Assembly (NCBI GenBank): GCA_027021615.1
Contig: JALUTY010000011.1
Location: 1 to 63,065, forward strand
Direction: 5' to 3'
From: a bacterium
GTDB taxonomy: Bacteria; Desulfobacterota; Deferrisomatia; Deferrisomatales; Deferrisomataceae
Length of the DNA: 63,065 bases
Shown here: in pieces, positions 8,280-20,568 of the stretch
Layout: the number at the start of each line of letters is the position of its first letter
Numbering within the stretch: the stretch's first letter is position 1
The notes under the pieces: model-generated
Told to the model about the DNA's origin: nothing
Database searches by the model: none
The model's input: the letters and a program-made list of their open reading frames with translations, nothing else
Position numbers and translations under genes: made by a program

Positions 8280-8770
8280 GCTCCGGGCCGGTGCGGGTCG
8301 GCCTGTTCTGGCACTCCCGCACCGGCACCACCCGGGCCGCCGTGGAGATGCTGCAGGCCGGGCTCACCGCCCGGGGCGCGCGCCCCCGGCTCGCGGAGAT
8401 CCGGCCCCGGTGGGACCTGCCCTATCCCCTTTGGCTCGCACTGTCGTTCGTGCCCGGCATCCGGTTCCCCCTGCGGCCCGTGCCCTTCCCCCCCACGGCC
8501 TTCGACCGGGCGGTGCTCGCGTTCCCCAAGTGGACCTTCGCGCACCCGCCGGTGAACGCGTTCCTGGCCCGGTGGGCCCGCTCGCTGCCGCCCACCGGAC
8601 TGCTGGTGACCTGCGGAGGATGGGATCAGGATCGGTACCTGGAGGGCTACCGGAGGCGGCTGGAGCGCTCCGGGGTAGAGGTGCGGGCCACATTGGCGGT
8701 CAAGAGGAAGGACCTTCCCACCCCCGCCACCCAGGAGGCCCTGGCCCGGTTCGCCGACAGCCTGCTCTGA
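8276..8770 (+). CDS. Flavodoxin-like protein of unknown role
   Basis: 164 residues from a GTG at 8276 that overlaps the Nudix stop (GTGA); a second GTG at 8291 is also possible. The N-terminus VRVGLFWHSRTGTTRAAVEM has the beta-strand plus phosphate-binding loop of flavodoxins (S-R-T-G-T-T), and the overall size fits a single flavodoxin fold. A W/P-rich middle (DLPYPLWLALSFVPGIRF) is atypical. An FMN-dependent redox role is inferred only from the fold; no partner is evident apart from its coupling to the Nudix gene. Confidence 0.6.
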   Translation: MSSGPVRVGLFWHSRTGTTRAAVEMLQAGLTARGARPRLAEIRPRWDLPYPLWLALSFVPGIRFPLRPVPFPPTAFDRAVLAFPKWTFAHPPVNAFLARWARSLPPTGLLVTCGGWDQDRYLEGYRRRLERSGVEVRATLAVKRKDLPTPATQEALARFADSLL

Positions 8771-8786
8771 GCCTGGACCCCTCGCC

Positions 8787-8826
8787 GGGGGGAGCGCGAC
8801 GCCCGAGCAGCGAGGGCTGCCCCCCT
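8787..8826. terminator. Hairpin between convergent genes, similar to part of family B
   Basis: A GGGGGGAGC arm and a GCTGCCCCCC arm frame the 56-base gap between the flavodoxin-like gene (plus) and the L,D-transpeptidase (minus). The inner sequence resembles the left part of family B (gcgcgacg-ccgagcagc). There is no clear T-run, so termination is tentative. Confidence 0.35.
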
Positions 8827-10097
8827 CACCGTCCGACCCACAGGGGCAGGCTCAGCTCGCGGACCCCGGAGCCGTCCGGCGGGAAGTAGCGAATCACGGC
8901 CGTGTACGAGCCCGGCGGCAGGGGCTGCCCCAGGGTGTCGCGCACCTCCCACACGAAGTTGCGTGAGTCGCCCGGCTCCAGGTGGACCATGGCCTGGGCC
9001 ACCATCTGGGGCCGGAACACCACCCGGCCGGCGTCGTCGCGCACCTCGATGGGGTAGGGGTTGGGCAGGTCGATCGGGGCCCGGGCCTCCACCCGGAACG
9101 TGACCCTCCTGCTGGGGCCTGGGGGGCAGTCCAGGCACTGCCACACGGCGAAAGCGTCCGCCCCCTCCTGGGAAGCCGGGTCGCTTCCGGCCTGGGGGGG
9201 CGGCAGGCCCACCCGCCGCGCCACCCCGTCCTTCCCGCGCAGCACCGCCCGGAGCTCCTTCCGGTCCACCCGATCCGTGACTCCGGCCTCCTGGAGAGCC
9301 TGCCACACCTCTTCTTCCGTGGGGAACCCCAGGCCGTACACGTCGGGGTGGGCCTCGGCCCAGACCTCGCCCTCGGGGGTCACGGCCAGCTTCACCGGCA
9401 GGTAGGCGATCTCGACCCGGGTGCCCCGGGTGGCCAGGCCGAACAGCTCGTCGATGTCGCCGTCGCGGGCCCGGATGCACCCGTGGCTCAGGAACTGCCC
9501 CACCGAGGTGGGGAAGGGGGTGCCGTGGACCCCGTAGCCCCATACGGACAGCTGGATCCAGTAGCGGCCCAGGGGGTTGTCCGGGCCGGGGGGCACTTTC
9601 TGCCGGACCACCCGGTTCTCCCGCCGCATCTCCTCCTGGATCGACGGGGGCACCTCCCAGGTGGGGTTCTGCTCCCGGAACAGGATCCGGAACGACCCCA
9701 GCGGCGTGGGCCACGCCGGCCGGCCGAGCCCCACGGGATAGCGGGCCGTCACCCGACCGCCCTCGAACACGTACAGGGTGGCCTCGGGCACGTTGATCAC
9801 CCACCCGTCGTCCGCGAGCGCGGGCACCACCCGCCGGGTGTCCACCCGGAGCTCCTGGCCGGGGTAGATCCGGTTCGGGTCCTGGATCCCGTTCTCCCGG
9901 GCCAGGGTCCTCCACGGGACCCCCACCCGCGACGCGATCCCCACCAGGGTATCGCCGGGCCGGACCTCCACCGTTCGCAGCTCACCCGCCACCTGGCGAA
10001 ACACCCCCAGCCGCGGGCCACCGGCGGGGAGGCCCTGGGCCCCAGCGACGGCTGCAGCCAGCAGGAACGGCGTAAAAAGAAGCGACCAACGAAGCAT
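8826..10097 (-). CDS. LysM and L,D-transpeptidase (YkuD) protein with a C-terminal beta-sandwich domain
   Basis: 423 residues. A signal peptide (MLRWSLLFTPFLLAAAVAGA) is followed by one LysM motif (about 42-86: PGDTLVGIASRVGV to YPGQELRV). A YkuD catalytic domain (about 97-245) follows, with GVHGTPFPTS and the active-site SHGCIR. These enzymes make 3-3 cross-links in peptidoglycan or attach lipoproteins to it, in the periplasm. The last 90 residues (LEPGDSRNFVWEVRD, PPGSYTAVIRY) look like the BsuPI-type proteinase-inhibitor fold, an unusual addition. A linker with FPTEEEVWQALQEAGV precedes it. It faces the flavodoxin-like gene and has its own upstream spacer. Confidence 0.88.
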   Translation of the reverse strand: MLRWSLLFTPFLLAAAVAGAQGLPAGGPRLGVFRQVAGELRTVEVRPGDTLVGIASRVGVPWRTLARENGIQDPNRIYPGQELRVDTRRVVPALADDGWVINVPEATLYVFEGGRVTARYPVGLGRPAWPTPLGSFRILFREQNPTWEVPPSIQEEMRRENRVVRQKVPPGPDNPLGRYWIQLSVWGYGVHGTPFPTSVGQFLSHGCIRARDGDIDELFGLATRGTRVEIAYLPVKLAVTPEGEVWAEAHPDVYGLGFPTEEEVWQALQEAGVTDRVDRKELRAVLRGKDGVARRVGLPPPQAGSDPASQEGADAFAVWQCLDCPPGPSRRVTFRVEARAPIDLPNPYPIEVRDDAGRVVFRPQMVAQAMVHLEPGDSRNFVWEVRDTLGQPLPPGSYTAVIRYFPPDGSGVRELSLPLWVGR

Positions 10098-10175
10098 GGG
10101 AAAGCCTTTCTCGGGGGAGGCCTCCCCATTGTACCCATTCGCGGTCGCGGAGCAACCGGTGTGAGAGCCTACCTC

Positions 10176-10730
10176 TCAAGGGCGGGCGTCCTGTGGGATC
10201 GTAAACTCCCAGGCGCACCAAAACTCGTCGGAGTGCTCGTCCGGCGGACAGGCGATACACCGGGTGCGGATGCGGGGGTCCACCGTCCGGGCGAACTCGG
10301 CGTACTCCACGATACCCACGGACTTGCAAGGGAAATCCGGAAGCCCCTTCCGCTTCCGGGCCGACTGGACCCGGCAGTCCAGCATCCGGAACACGGCCCT
10401 CCGCTCGGAGACCTCGACCGTCTCCTGCAGGTTCAGCCGCGCGTAGAACCGGTGATTCAGGCACTCCACCAACGCCGGGATCCCCCCGCCCGGCTTCATC
10501 CCCAACCGCTCCATGATCCGCCGGGCCTCGATCACGGTGAACCGCTCCCACGCAGCCCGGTCCGCCTCGATCGCCGCCTCCGTTCCGTGGGCCTTCTCCA
10601 CGGCCTGGAACCACAGGCCGTCGTGGGCGAGCCAGTTCTTGGCATCGTCGATCAGCATCCGGATCAGCTCCTCCTTGCTCAGGTCGTAGAGCATCCGGAT
10701 GCCTTCGTTCCCCTTCTGCTTCGCCTCCAT
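10176..10730 (-). CDS. DUF6125-like protein of unknown function
   Basis: 184 residues from the ATG at 10730, which has GGGAGGAGTCC upstream. The beginning (LYDLSKEELIRMLIDDAKNW, LAHDGLWFQAVEK) and the cysteine-bearing end (CIACPPDEH) match my memory of DUF6125, a family of small cytosolic proteins in anaerobic bacteria; this recall is not verified. Cysteines also occur in DCRVQS and PCKSVG, so metal binding or a thiol role is possible. It stands alone: 78 bases separate it from the transpeptidase and a family A element lies upstream. Confidence 0.6.
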   Translation of the reverse strand: MEAKQKGNEGIRMLYDLSKEELIRMLIDDAKNWLAHDGLWFQAVEKAHGTEAAIEADRAAWERFTVIEARRIMERLGMKPGGGIPALVECLNHRFYARLNLQETVEVSERRAVFRMLDCRVQSARKRKGLPDFPCKSVGIVEYAEFARTVDPRIRTRCIACPPDEHSDEFWCAWEFTIPQDARP

Positions 10731-11042
10731 GGACTCCTCCCTACACGATTCGAAAAGAAAACGAAGGGGCGGGCTCTCATACCAAGTTGCGATCAAAGCT
10801 ATCGGCCCCCTGAGCAGAGGGGCAAGGAACCTGCCGGAGAGCCGGGTGCGGCTCCTTAGCCCGCCGCGCAGCGCCTTCGGCGTTCGAGCCACGAAATGGC
10901 TTGCATTTCCATCAGTTGGAATGAAACCAATTCCCCCGTTCCGTGCCTGCGCGGCGGATCTCAATGCCCGGCTTCGCACCCGGCCGGAGGCAGGTCCCTT
11001 GCCCCGCCCCCCGAGGGCTCTCGGTTTAAACGCAAGTTGGTC
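10731..11042. other. 312-base spacer without a gene
   Basis: Holds family A copy A3 (10819-11005) and, next to the DUF6125-like start, about 60 bases of less G+C-rich sequence (gattcgaaaagaaaacg) that probably carry its promoter. I see no confident -10/-35 pair. Confidence 0.5.
10819..11005 (+). repeat. Family A palindromic element, copy A3
   Basis: 187 bp, the same length as A1. Left end GGGGCAAGGAACCTGCC, right end GGCAGGTCCCTTGCCCC, 16 of 17 complementary. The central ATGAAACCA and GTGCCTGCGCGGCG blocks are conserved with the other copies. Confidence 0.85.
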
Positions 11043-11741
11043 TCACGCCCCCGGACAGTGGTGCTCCCATCCGAGCAGTTGGGCCGCCCCCGCGATGCCG
11101 ACCCCGTACGAGATGACCCTCACCCCGGGGGGCAGGGAGCCCTCGATCCGGTCCCACACCCCCTGGACCAGCCCGCCCGCCCCCACCAGAACGGTGCGGC
11201 ACCGGCGGACCGCCTCCGGGGCGTCGGTCAGGGGGGACCGCTCCCCCAGGCACAGAACCGGCCGCACGGCACACAGGGCGTCGTACAGGCAGCTGTGGTG
11301 CCCAACGAGGCAGGCGCAGGGCGGCTCCCCCTCGGACCCGAAGCGTTCCACGAACCGGTCCGCGCAGACAGCGGTGCCGCGGGTGACGCACAGGCGAGGC
11401 CCCGTCTCGAGCTCCCCGGTCCATGCCAGGTAGGCGTTCGCGGCCGCCAGGAGCCGGGCCCTGTCCGCCGGGCACCCGGCCGGCGACCGAACGAGATCGG
11501 CCAGCTTCCCCGCGTAGCGAACGGCCAGGGGGGATATGCACCACCCCTCCGCCCGCCCCGCTCGGGCCCGCAGCACGAAGCGGGCCGGTGCGGACCCGAG
11601 GCAGGCGATGCCGGGCCAACGGTCGGAGACGGTCTCCACCCGAACCAACGCCCCCTCGTGGCCGCTGCGCGCCAAGCGCTCGCCGAGCCGCCTCCGGATC
11701 GCCGCGACAATGCCGTCGGGCTCATCTATCCGGCGCTTCAT
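11043..11741 (-). CDS. Uncharacterised protein, possibly related to DUF364/DUF4213
   Basis: 232 residues from the ATG at 11741 (GGGGTGG upstream); a GTG 18 bases further upstream is a second choice. The gene overlaps the end of the CoA-disulfide reductase gene by 20 bases, so the pair is coupled. LLAAANAYLAW and the closing GVGIAGAAQLLGWEHHCPG recall DUF4213/DUF364 proteins, which lie near anaerobic metal-handling genes, but the match is partial. Six cysteines (GPRLCVTRGTAVC, CACLVGHHSC, LCAVRPVLCLG) are clustered in the middle. I assign no function. Confidence 0.6.
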   Translation of the reverse strand: MKRRIDEPDGIVAAIRRRLGERLARSGHEGALVRVETVSDRWPGIACLGSAPARFVLRARAGRAEGWCISPLAVRYAGKLADLVRSPAGCPADRARLLAAANAYLAWTGELETGPRLCVTRGTAVCADRFVERFGSEGEPPCACLVGHHSCLYDALCAVRPVLCLGERSPLTDAPEAVRRCRTVLVGAGGLVQGVWDRIEGSLPPGVRVISYGVGIAGAAQLLGWEHHCPGA

Positions 11742-13452
11742 AGGGCCACCCCACGACACCCCCTTCCAGGTACGAGGCGTTCTCGAACCCCAGCCCGTTC
11801 AGGATTCGCTGCCCTTCGTAGCCCCGCAGCCCGATCTTGCACAGGAGTACCAGCGGCCGCTCCCGGGGCAGGTCCTCGGCGCGGCGGCGAAGCTGACCCA
11901 GCGGGATCAAAGTGGCGTTGCCGAACGGTAGGGCCTCGTGCTCGGCCGGGCTTCGCACGTCCACCAGCAGGGGGGCCACCCCCTCCCCCTGCCACCGCCG
12001 GAGCTCGTCGGGCCGTACCCCCCGGGCCCGGCCGTCCAGCTTGTTCCGGACGGCGTTGGCCGCCACGAGCAAGGGGTCCATCGGGGGGGAGTAGGGGGGC
12101 GCGTACACGAGGTCCAGGTTGGCCACTTGGTCCACGGTCATGCCGGCCGTCACGGCGGCCCCGGCCGCATCCACCCGCCGGGCCACGTCGCCGCGGCCCA
12201 CGGCCTGCACCCCGAGCACCCGGCGGGATCCCCGGTCCGCGATCATCTTGACCAGGATGGGGGCGGCGCCGGGCATGAAGTGGGGCTTGTCCGGCCCGGC
12301 CACCACCGCGACCACGGGGGCGAACCCGGCCTCGCGGGCCTCGGCCTCCCCCAGGCCCGTGCGGGCCGTTGTGAGCTCGAAGAACCGCATGACCAGCGAC
12401 CCGACCACCCCGGGGAACGTCTCCACGTCGCCCAGCACGGCGTTGGTGCCGGCCACCCTGCCCTCCTTGTTGGCCGTGGACCCCAAGGGGATCCAGCAGG
12501 GCCTGCCCGTGACCAGGTGGCGCTTCTCGGCGCAGTCGCCTGCCGCGTAGATGCCGGGGTCCGAGGTCCGCAGGTGCTCGTCCACCCGGATCGCGCCGGT
12601 GGGGCCGATCTCCAGGCCGGCGGCCCGGGCCAGGTCCACCTCGGGCCGCACCCCGGTGGCCACCAGGACCAGGTCGGCGGGGATCGTCTCGCCCGGCAGC
12701 CGAAGGCCCACCGCGCGACCGTCCTCCACGACCACCTCGCGCACCCCGACCCCGGTGAGGACCCGGATCCCCTTGGACCGGGCGTGCTTCTCCAGGTGGG
12801 CCGCAATTTCCGGGTCCGCGTTGGGCAGAACCCGGGGCAGGCGCTCTACCACCGTGACCTCCTCGCCCCGCTCTTGCAGGGCCTCGGCGGTCTCCAAGCC
12901 GATCAGGCCCGCCCCGATCACGGCCACCCGGAGCGGCCGGGCCTTCTCGTCCCCGGCCAGGTCCCGCTCCTTCAGGAGATCGGCGATCTGGTCCAGTGCG
13001 GCGCGGAACCGTCGGGCGTCCGAGTAGGTCTTCAGCCGGAACACGTTGGGCGCGTCGAGGCCCCGGATCGGGGGCCCCGTCGCCCGGGCTCCGGTGGCGA
13101 GGATCAGCCGGTCGTAGGGCAGGGTGCGGGCCTCACCGGTGTCCAGCGAGCGAACCATCACCTCCCGGTGGTCCCGCCGGATCTCCACGGCCTCGGTGCG
13201 GGTCAGGAGCCGAACGTCCTTGACCTGCTCGAAGAACCGGGGATCGCGCACCACGCCCGAGGGGGTCTCCATGAGCTCCTCGATCCGGGCCACACCGCCG
13301 CCCACGTAGTAGGGGAAGCCGCACGCGCCGTAGCTGGCGTGGGCGTCCCGCTCCACCACCGTGATCTCGGCCGCGGGGTCCAGCCGCCGGGCCCGGGCCG
13401 CCGCCTTGGGGCCCGCGGCAACTCCACCGATCACCACGATCCGTCTTGCCAT
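11722..13452 (-). CDS. CoA-disulfide reductase with C-terminal rhodanese domain (CoADR-Rhd type)
   Basis: 576 residues from the ATG at 13452 (GGGAGGAG upstream). The FAD motif VVIGGVAAGPKAA is at 6-18. The single redox cysteine C44 sits in SYGACGFPYYVGG, the CoA-disulfide reductase signature, not a CxxC pair. A second nucleotide-binding motif VAVIGAGLIGLETAEAL follows. The last 110 residues are a rhodanese domain with active-site loop CKIGLRG (C537). Characterised relatives reduce CoA disulfides, persulfides or polysulfide with NAD(P)H; this points to sulfur or redox-stress metabolism in the cytoplasm. The downstream unknown gene overlaps its end. Confidence 0.9.
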   Translation of the reverse strand: MARRIVVIGGVAAGPKAAARARRLDPAAEITVVERDAHASYGACGFPYYVGGGVARIEELMETPSGVVRDPRFFEQVKDVRLLTRTEAVEIRRDHREVMVRSLDTGEARTLPYDRLILATGARATGPPIRGLDAPNVFRLKTYSDARRFRAALDQIADLLKERDLAGDEKARPLRVAVIGAGLIGLETAEALQERGEEVTVVERLPRVLPNADPEIAAHLEKHARSKGIRVLTGVGVREVVVEDGRAVGLRLPGETIPADLVLVATGVRPEVDLARAAGLEIGPTGAIRVDEHLRTSDPGIYAAGDCAEKRHLVTGRPCWIPLGSTANKEGRVAGTNAVLGDVETFPGVVGSLVMRFFELTTARTGLGEAEAREAGFAPVVAVVAGPDKPHFMPGAAPILVKMIADRGSRRVLGVQAVGRGDVARRVDAAGAAVTAGMTVDQVANLDLVYAPPYSPPMDPLLVAANAVRNKLDGRARGVRPDELRRWQGEGVAPLLVDVRSPAEHEALPFGNATLIPLGQLRRRAEDLPRERPLVLLCKIGLRGYEGQRILNGLGFENASYLEGGVVGWPYEAPDR

Positions 13453-13583
13453 GGCAACTCCTCCCAAAACGAAACACGGGCATCTCTTCCAGGGCGTGGG
13501 CGCCTTTCGTATGCACCCAGCACCTGGATGAGATGCCCGCCTTCGAAAAAAGTCACAAAAAAGAAGGAAAACAGGGTCGCGGA

Positions 13584-14000
13584 CTACCTCCCCTCGTCCA
13601 CCTCCTCCAGGCCCGGGCCGGCGCCCGCCAGGGCCACGGCCTCGATCTCCACCCGGGCTCCCTTGGGAAGCGCGGCCACCTCCACCGCGGCCCGGGCCGG
13701 CGGCACATCGTCGAAGAACCCGGCGTACACCTGGTTCATGGCCGCGAAGTCGCCCATGTCGGCCAGGAACACCGTGGTCTTCACCACCCGGTCGAGCCCG
13801 CTTCCGGCCGCCTCGAGCACGGCCTTCAGGTTCTCGAGCACCTGCCGGGTCTGGGTCGCCACATCCCCCTCCACCATCTCGCCGGTGGCCGGGTCCAGGG
13901 GAATCTGGCCCGAGCAGAACACGACCCCCCCGGCCACCACGGCCTGGCTGTACGGCCCGATCGCCTTCGGCGCATTGTCGGTTGTCACCGCTCGCTTCAT
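13584..14000 (-). CDS. ridA: RidA family enamine/imine deaminase
   Basis: 138 residues from the ATG at 14000 (GGAGGTGACGCC upstream); the longer upstream frame reads through non-conserved sequence. The signature stretches [40 protein letters not shown] and EAVAL are all present, including the arginine of PARAAV that binds the substrate carboxylate. RidA hydrolyses reactive 2-aminoacrylate and related imines released by PLP enzymes. It lies between rel and the CoA-disulfide reductase, 127 bases downstream of rel; that spacer holds a CGGTCNN array. Confidence 0.93.
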   Translation of the reverse strand: MKRAVTTDNAPKAIGPYSQAVVAGGVVFCSGQIPLDPATGEMVEGDVATQTRQVLENLKAVLEAAGSGLDRVVKTTVFLADMGDFAAMNQVYAGFFDDVPPARAAVEVAALPKGARVEIEAVALAGAGPGLEEVDEGR

Positions 14001-14079
14001 GGCGTCACCTCCGGTGGGGGTTAGAAGGCGGGGGAAAGCCTCAAGCAAAACCCGTTCGTCGTCGACCACCGGCCCGCAA

Positions 14080-14123
14080 CGGAACCCGAAGACCGGCGAC
14101 CGTGGACCGAAGGCCGCCGACCG
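14080..14123. repeat. Heptamer array CGGTCNN, copy 2 (minus-strand orientation)
   Basis: Read on the minus strand: cggtcgg, cggcctt, cggtcca, cggtcgc, cggtctt, cgggttc. It begins about five bases after the rel stop codon. Confidence 0.65.
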
Positions 14124-14127
14124 AACT

Positions 14128-16254
<2,127 letters not shown>

Positions 16255-16283
16255 CAGCCGGCGGGTGCCGACTCCCCCGGCGT

Positions 16284-16493
16284 CTAGGGAGCCCGGCGGG
16301 GGATCTGGCGCATGCGCACCGTGACCTTGCCCTCGGCGATCTCCCGGAGGGCCGTGACCACGATCTTGTTCTTGGTCTCCACCAGGGGCGGGGCCGACTC
16401 CAGCAGCTGCTTCACCCGCTGGGCCGCCGCCATGGCGAGCTCGAACCGGTTGGGGACCTTTTCCAGGCAGTCTTCTACGGTAACGCGTGCCAT
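16284..16493 (-). CDS. rpoZ: RNA polymerase omega subunit
   Basis: 69 residues, the short form. [20 protein letters not shown] and the [10 protein letters not shown] tail are typical of RpoZ. Omega helps fold and hold the beta-prime subunit and, in many proteobacteria, forms part of a ppGpp-binding site. It is set between gmk and rel, the usual place. The ATG at 16493 has AAGGGAG upstream. A 249-base gap from gmk contains a family C element and an octamer array. Confidence 0.93.
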   Translation of the reverse strand: MARVTVEDCLEKVPNRFELAMAAAQRVKQLLESAPPLVETKNKIVVTALREIAEGKVTVRMRQIPRRAP

Positions 16494-16510
16494 CGTGTGA
16501 CTCCCTTACG

Positions 16511-16545
16511 GCTGGGAAGCTGGAAGGCTAGAAAGCTGGAATGCT
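16511..16545. repeat. Degenerate octamer array GGCTRGAA, copy 2
   Basis: Four units (gctgggaa, gctggaag, gctagaaa, gctggaat) immediately upstream of rpoZ and 9 bases from the end of the family C element. Confidence 0.65.
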
Positions 16546-16553
16546 GACCCCCC

Positions 16554-16739
16554 CTAGCCCGCATTATTCATGAGCGTTCGTCGCGAAATCGTCGAGTGTG
16601 CGTCAGGTCGGGGCAAGCGCGAGCCAACGAGGGGCGCAGGCGTACTGGACGGTACGTCGAGCCCCGAGGCGCGAGCACGCCCCGAGATGGCGTGCAATCG
16701 GCGGTTGCAGCAGAAGGCTTCATGAATCATGCGGGCTAG
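16554..16739. repeat. Family C palindromic element, long copy C1
   Basis: 186 bp bounded by CTAGCCCGCATTATTCATGA and a complementary right end (19 of 20 bases). The interior folds again: TCGGGGC...GAGCC pairs with GGCGCGAGC...GCCCCGA, and the tip is GCGTAC-N6-GTACGT. It begins three bases after the gmk stop codon. A shorter, inverted copy lies at 59333-59409. Confidence 0.85.
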
Positions 16740-16742
16740 AAA

Positions 16743-17375
16743 TCATCGGCCCGCCGAAGCGGCCGTTGCCCTGGCTCCGAGGAGGCGGTCCAGGGCCTCC
16801 CGCTGGCGAACGGGGCGGCAGCGCTCCGCCCGAACGACGGCCACCAACTCCCCCAGGCAGCGGTCCACGTCGTCGTTGACTACCACGTAATCGTACCTCG
16901 GCGCCACCGAAACCTCCCGGCGGGCGTTGGCGAGCCGGCGTTCGATCACCTCGGGGCTGTCCTGGCCACGTTCGACGAGCCGGCGCCGGAGCTCCTCCCA
17001 CGAGGGGGGCAGCACGAACACCAGCACCGCGTGGGGCAGCCTCTGGGCCACCTGGAGGGCGCCCTGCACGTCGATGTCCAGCACCAGGTCCTGCCCGGCC
17101 TCGGCCGCGGTCCTCAGCTCGGTCAGGGCCGTGCCGTAGAGGTTGCCGTGCACCTCGGCCCACTCGGCGAACTCGCCCCCGTCCCGCATGGCCTCGAAGG
17201 TGGCCCGGTCCACGAAGTGGTACTCCACCCCGTCGCGCTCCCCCGGCCGGGGCGGCCGGGTGGTGTGGGACACGCTGTAGCCCAGCCCGGGCATCGCCTC
17301 CCGGAGCCGGCGGATCAGGGTGGACTTGCCGGCGCCCGAAGGTGCGGAGATCACCAGCACCAACCCCTGCCGCAC
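16743..17375 (-). CDS. gmk: Guanylate kinase
   Basis: 210 residues. The P-loop APSGAGKST (about 11-19) and the GMP-binding SHTTRPPRPGE (about 37-47) are present. It phosphorylates GMP to GDP, directly following GuaA. The start is the GTG at 17375, three bases after the guaA stop codon, with GGGAG upstream, so the two are coupled. The C-terminal tail (RLLGARATAASAGR) is slightly longer than usual. Order guaB-guaA-gmk-rpoZ-rel links guanine nucleotide supply to (p)ppGpp production. Confidence 0.95.
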   Translation of the reverse strand: MRQGLVLVISAPSGAGKSTLIRRLREAMPGLGYSVSHTTRPPRPGERDGVEYHFVDRATFEAMRDGGEFAEWAEVHGNLYGTALTELRTAAEAGQDLVLDIDVQGALQVAQRLPHAVLVFVLPPSWEELRRRLVERGQDSPEVIERRLANARREVSVAPRYDYVVVNDDVDRCLGELVAVVRAERCRPVRQREALDRLLGARATAASAGR

Positions 17376-17378
17376 GGC

Positions 17379-18926
17379 CTACTCCCACTCGATGGTGGCC
17401 GGCGGCTTGGACGAGATGTCGTAGACCACCCGGTTGACCCCTTCCACCTCGTTGATGATCCGGTTCGAGATCCGACCGAGCAGCTCGTAGGGCAGCCGGG
17501 ACCAGTCCGCGGTCATGCCGTCCACCGAGTTCACCGACCGCACCGCCACCACGTGCTCGTAGGTGCGCTCGTCGCCCATCACCCCCACGGTCTTCACCGG
17601 CAGCAGCACGCAGAACGCCTGCCACACGCTCCGGTGCAAACCCTCCCGAAGGATCTCCTCGCGCACGATCGCATCGGCCTCGCGGAGCACCTCGAGCCGC
17701 GCCCGGGTCACCTCGCCCAGAATCCGGATGGCCAGGCCCGGTCCGGGGAACGGGTGGCGCTCGATGATCTCCTCGGGCAGGCCCAGCTCCCGGCCCACCT
17801 CCCGTACCTCGTCCTTGAACAGCTCTCGCAGGGGCTCCACCAGCTTCAGGTTCATCCGCTCGGGCAGCCCCCCCACGTTGTGGTGGCTCTTGATCGTGGC
17901 CGAGGGGCCCTTGAACGAGACGCTCTCGATCACGTCGGGGTACAGGGTGCCCTGGGCCAGGAACTCCACGTCGCCGAGCTTACGGGCCTCGCGCTCGAAC
18001 AGGTAGATGAACTCGTTACCGATGATCTTGCGCTTCTGCTCCGGGTCGGTCACCCCATCGAGCCTCTCCAGGAACAGGTCCGCCGCGTCCACGTGGAGCA
18101 GGTTCAGGTGGAAGTGGTGCCGAAAGGTGCGCACCACCTTCTCGGCCTCGCCCTTTCGGAGGAGCCCGTTGTCCACGAAGATGCAGGTGAGCTGCGCTCC
18201 CAGGGCCCGGTGCAGCAGCAGGGCCACCACCGACGAGTCCACCCCGCCCGACAGGGCGCAGATGACCCGCCGGTCGCCCACGGTCTCGCGGATCTCGCGC
18301 ACCGTGGCCTCGATGAACGAGCCCATGGTCCAGGTGGGCTCGCACCCGCACACGTCGAACAGGAACGCCTCGAGCATCTCCGAGCCGCGGGGGGTGTGGA
18401 CCACCTCCGGGTGGAACTGCACGCCGTACCAGGGCCGGCCCTCGTGGCCCATGGCAGCCACCGGGCTGTTCTCGGTGTGGGCCAGGGCCCGGAAGCCGGG
18501 GGGCATGGCCTCGATCCGGTCGGCGTGGCTCATCCACACCGGCAGGGTCTCGCCGGGCCGGAACCCGGTGAGCGGCCCCTGGGCCTCGTCCACCGTGATG
18601 TGGGCCAGGCCGTACTCACGCTTGAGCCCCCGGGCCACCCGGCCGCCCAGCAGGTGGGTCATGAGCTGCATGCCGTAGCAGATGCCCAGCACCGGCACCC
18701 CCAGCTCGAACACCTCGGCAGAAACGGTGGGGGCCTCGGGGTCGTACACGCTGGCCGGCCCGCCCGAGAGCACGATGCCCTGAGGCGCGTACGAGCGGAT
18801 CCGGTCGATCCCCACGGTGCACGGGTGGATCTCGCAGTACACCCGGCTCTCCCGGATGCGGCGGGCGATCAGCTGGGTGTACTGGGACCCGAAATCCAGG
18901 ATCAGGATCTTCTGGTCGTGATGCAC
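17379..18926 (-). CDS. guaA: GMP synthase (glutamine-hydrolysing)
   Basis: 515 residues, full length. The class I glutamine amidotransferase domain (about 1-195) has the nucleophile cysteine in [15 protein letters not shown] and the His/Glu of QFHPEVVHT. The ATP-pyrophosphatase domain has [20 protein letters not shown], and the C-terminal dimerisation domain ends in KPPATIEWE. It aminates XMP to GMP in the cytoplasm. It lies 82 bases after guaB and directly before gmk. Confidence 0.97.
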   Translation of the reverse strand: MHHDQKILILDFGSQYTQLIARRIRESRVYCEIHPCTVGIDRIRSYAPQGIVLSGGPASVYDPEAPTVSAEVFELGVPVLGICYGMQLMTHLLGGRVARGLKREYGLAHITVDEAQGPLTGFRPGETLPVWMSHADRIEAMPPGFRALAHTENSPVAAMGHEGRPWYGVQFHPEVVHTPRGSEMLEAFLFDVCGCEPTWTMGSFIEATVREIRETVGDRRVICALSGGVDSSVVALLLHRALGAQLTCIFVDNGLLRKGEAEKVVRTFRHHFHLNLLHVDAADLFLERLDGVTDPEQKRKIIGNEFIYLFEREARKLGDVEFLAQGTLYPDVIESVSFKGPSATIKSHHNVGGLPERMNLKLVEPLRELFKDEVREVGRELGLPEEIIERHPFPGPGLAIRILGEVTRARLEVLREADAIVREEILREGLHRSVWQAFCVLLPVKTVGVMGDERTYEHVVAVRSVNSVDGMTADWSRLPYELLGRISNRIINEVEGVNRVVYDISSKPPATIEWE

Positions 18927-19008
18927 GGGCTTTCCTTTGCCTCGGGCTGGGCGGCGGGGCCGCGACGGGTCCAGGGACGCCGGACGGAACAGGACCGCGG
19001 TGCGGGCC

Positions 19009-20568
<1,560 letters not shown>

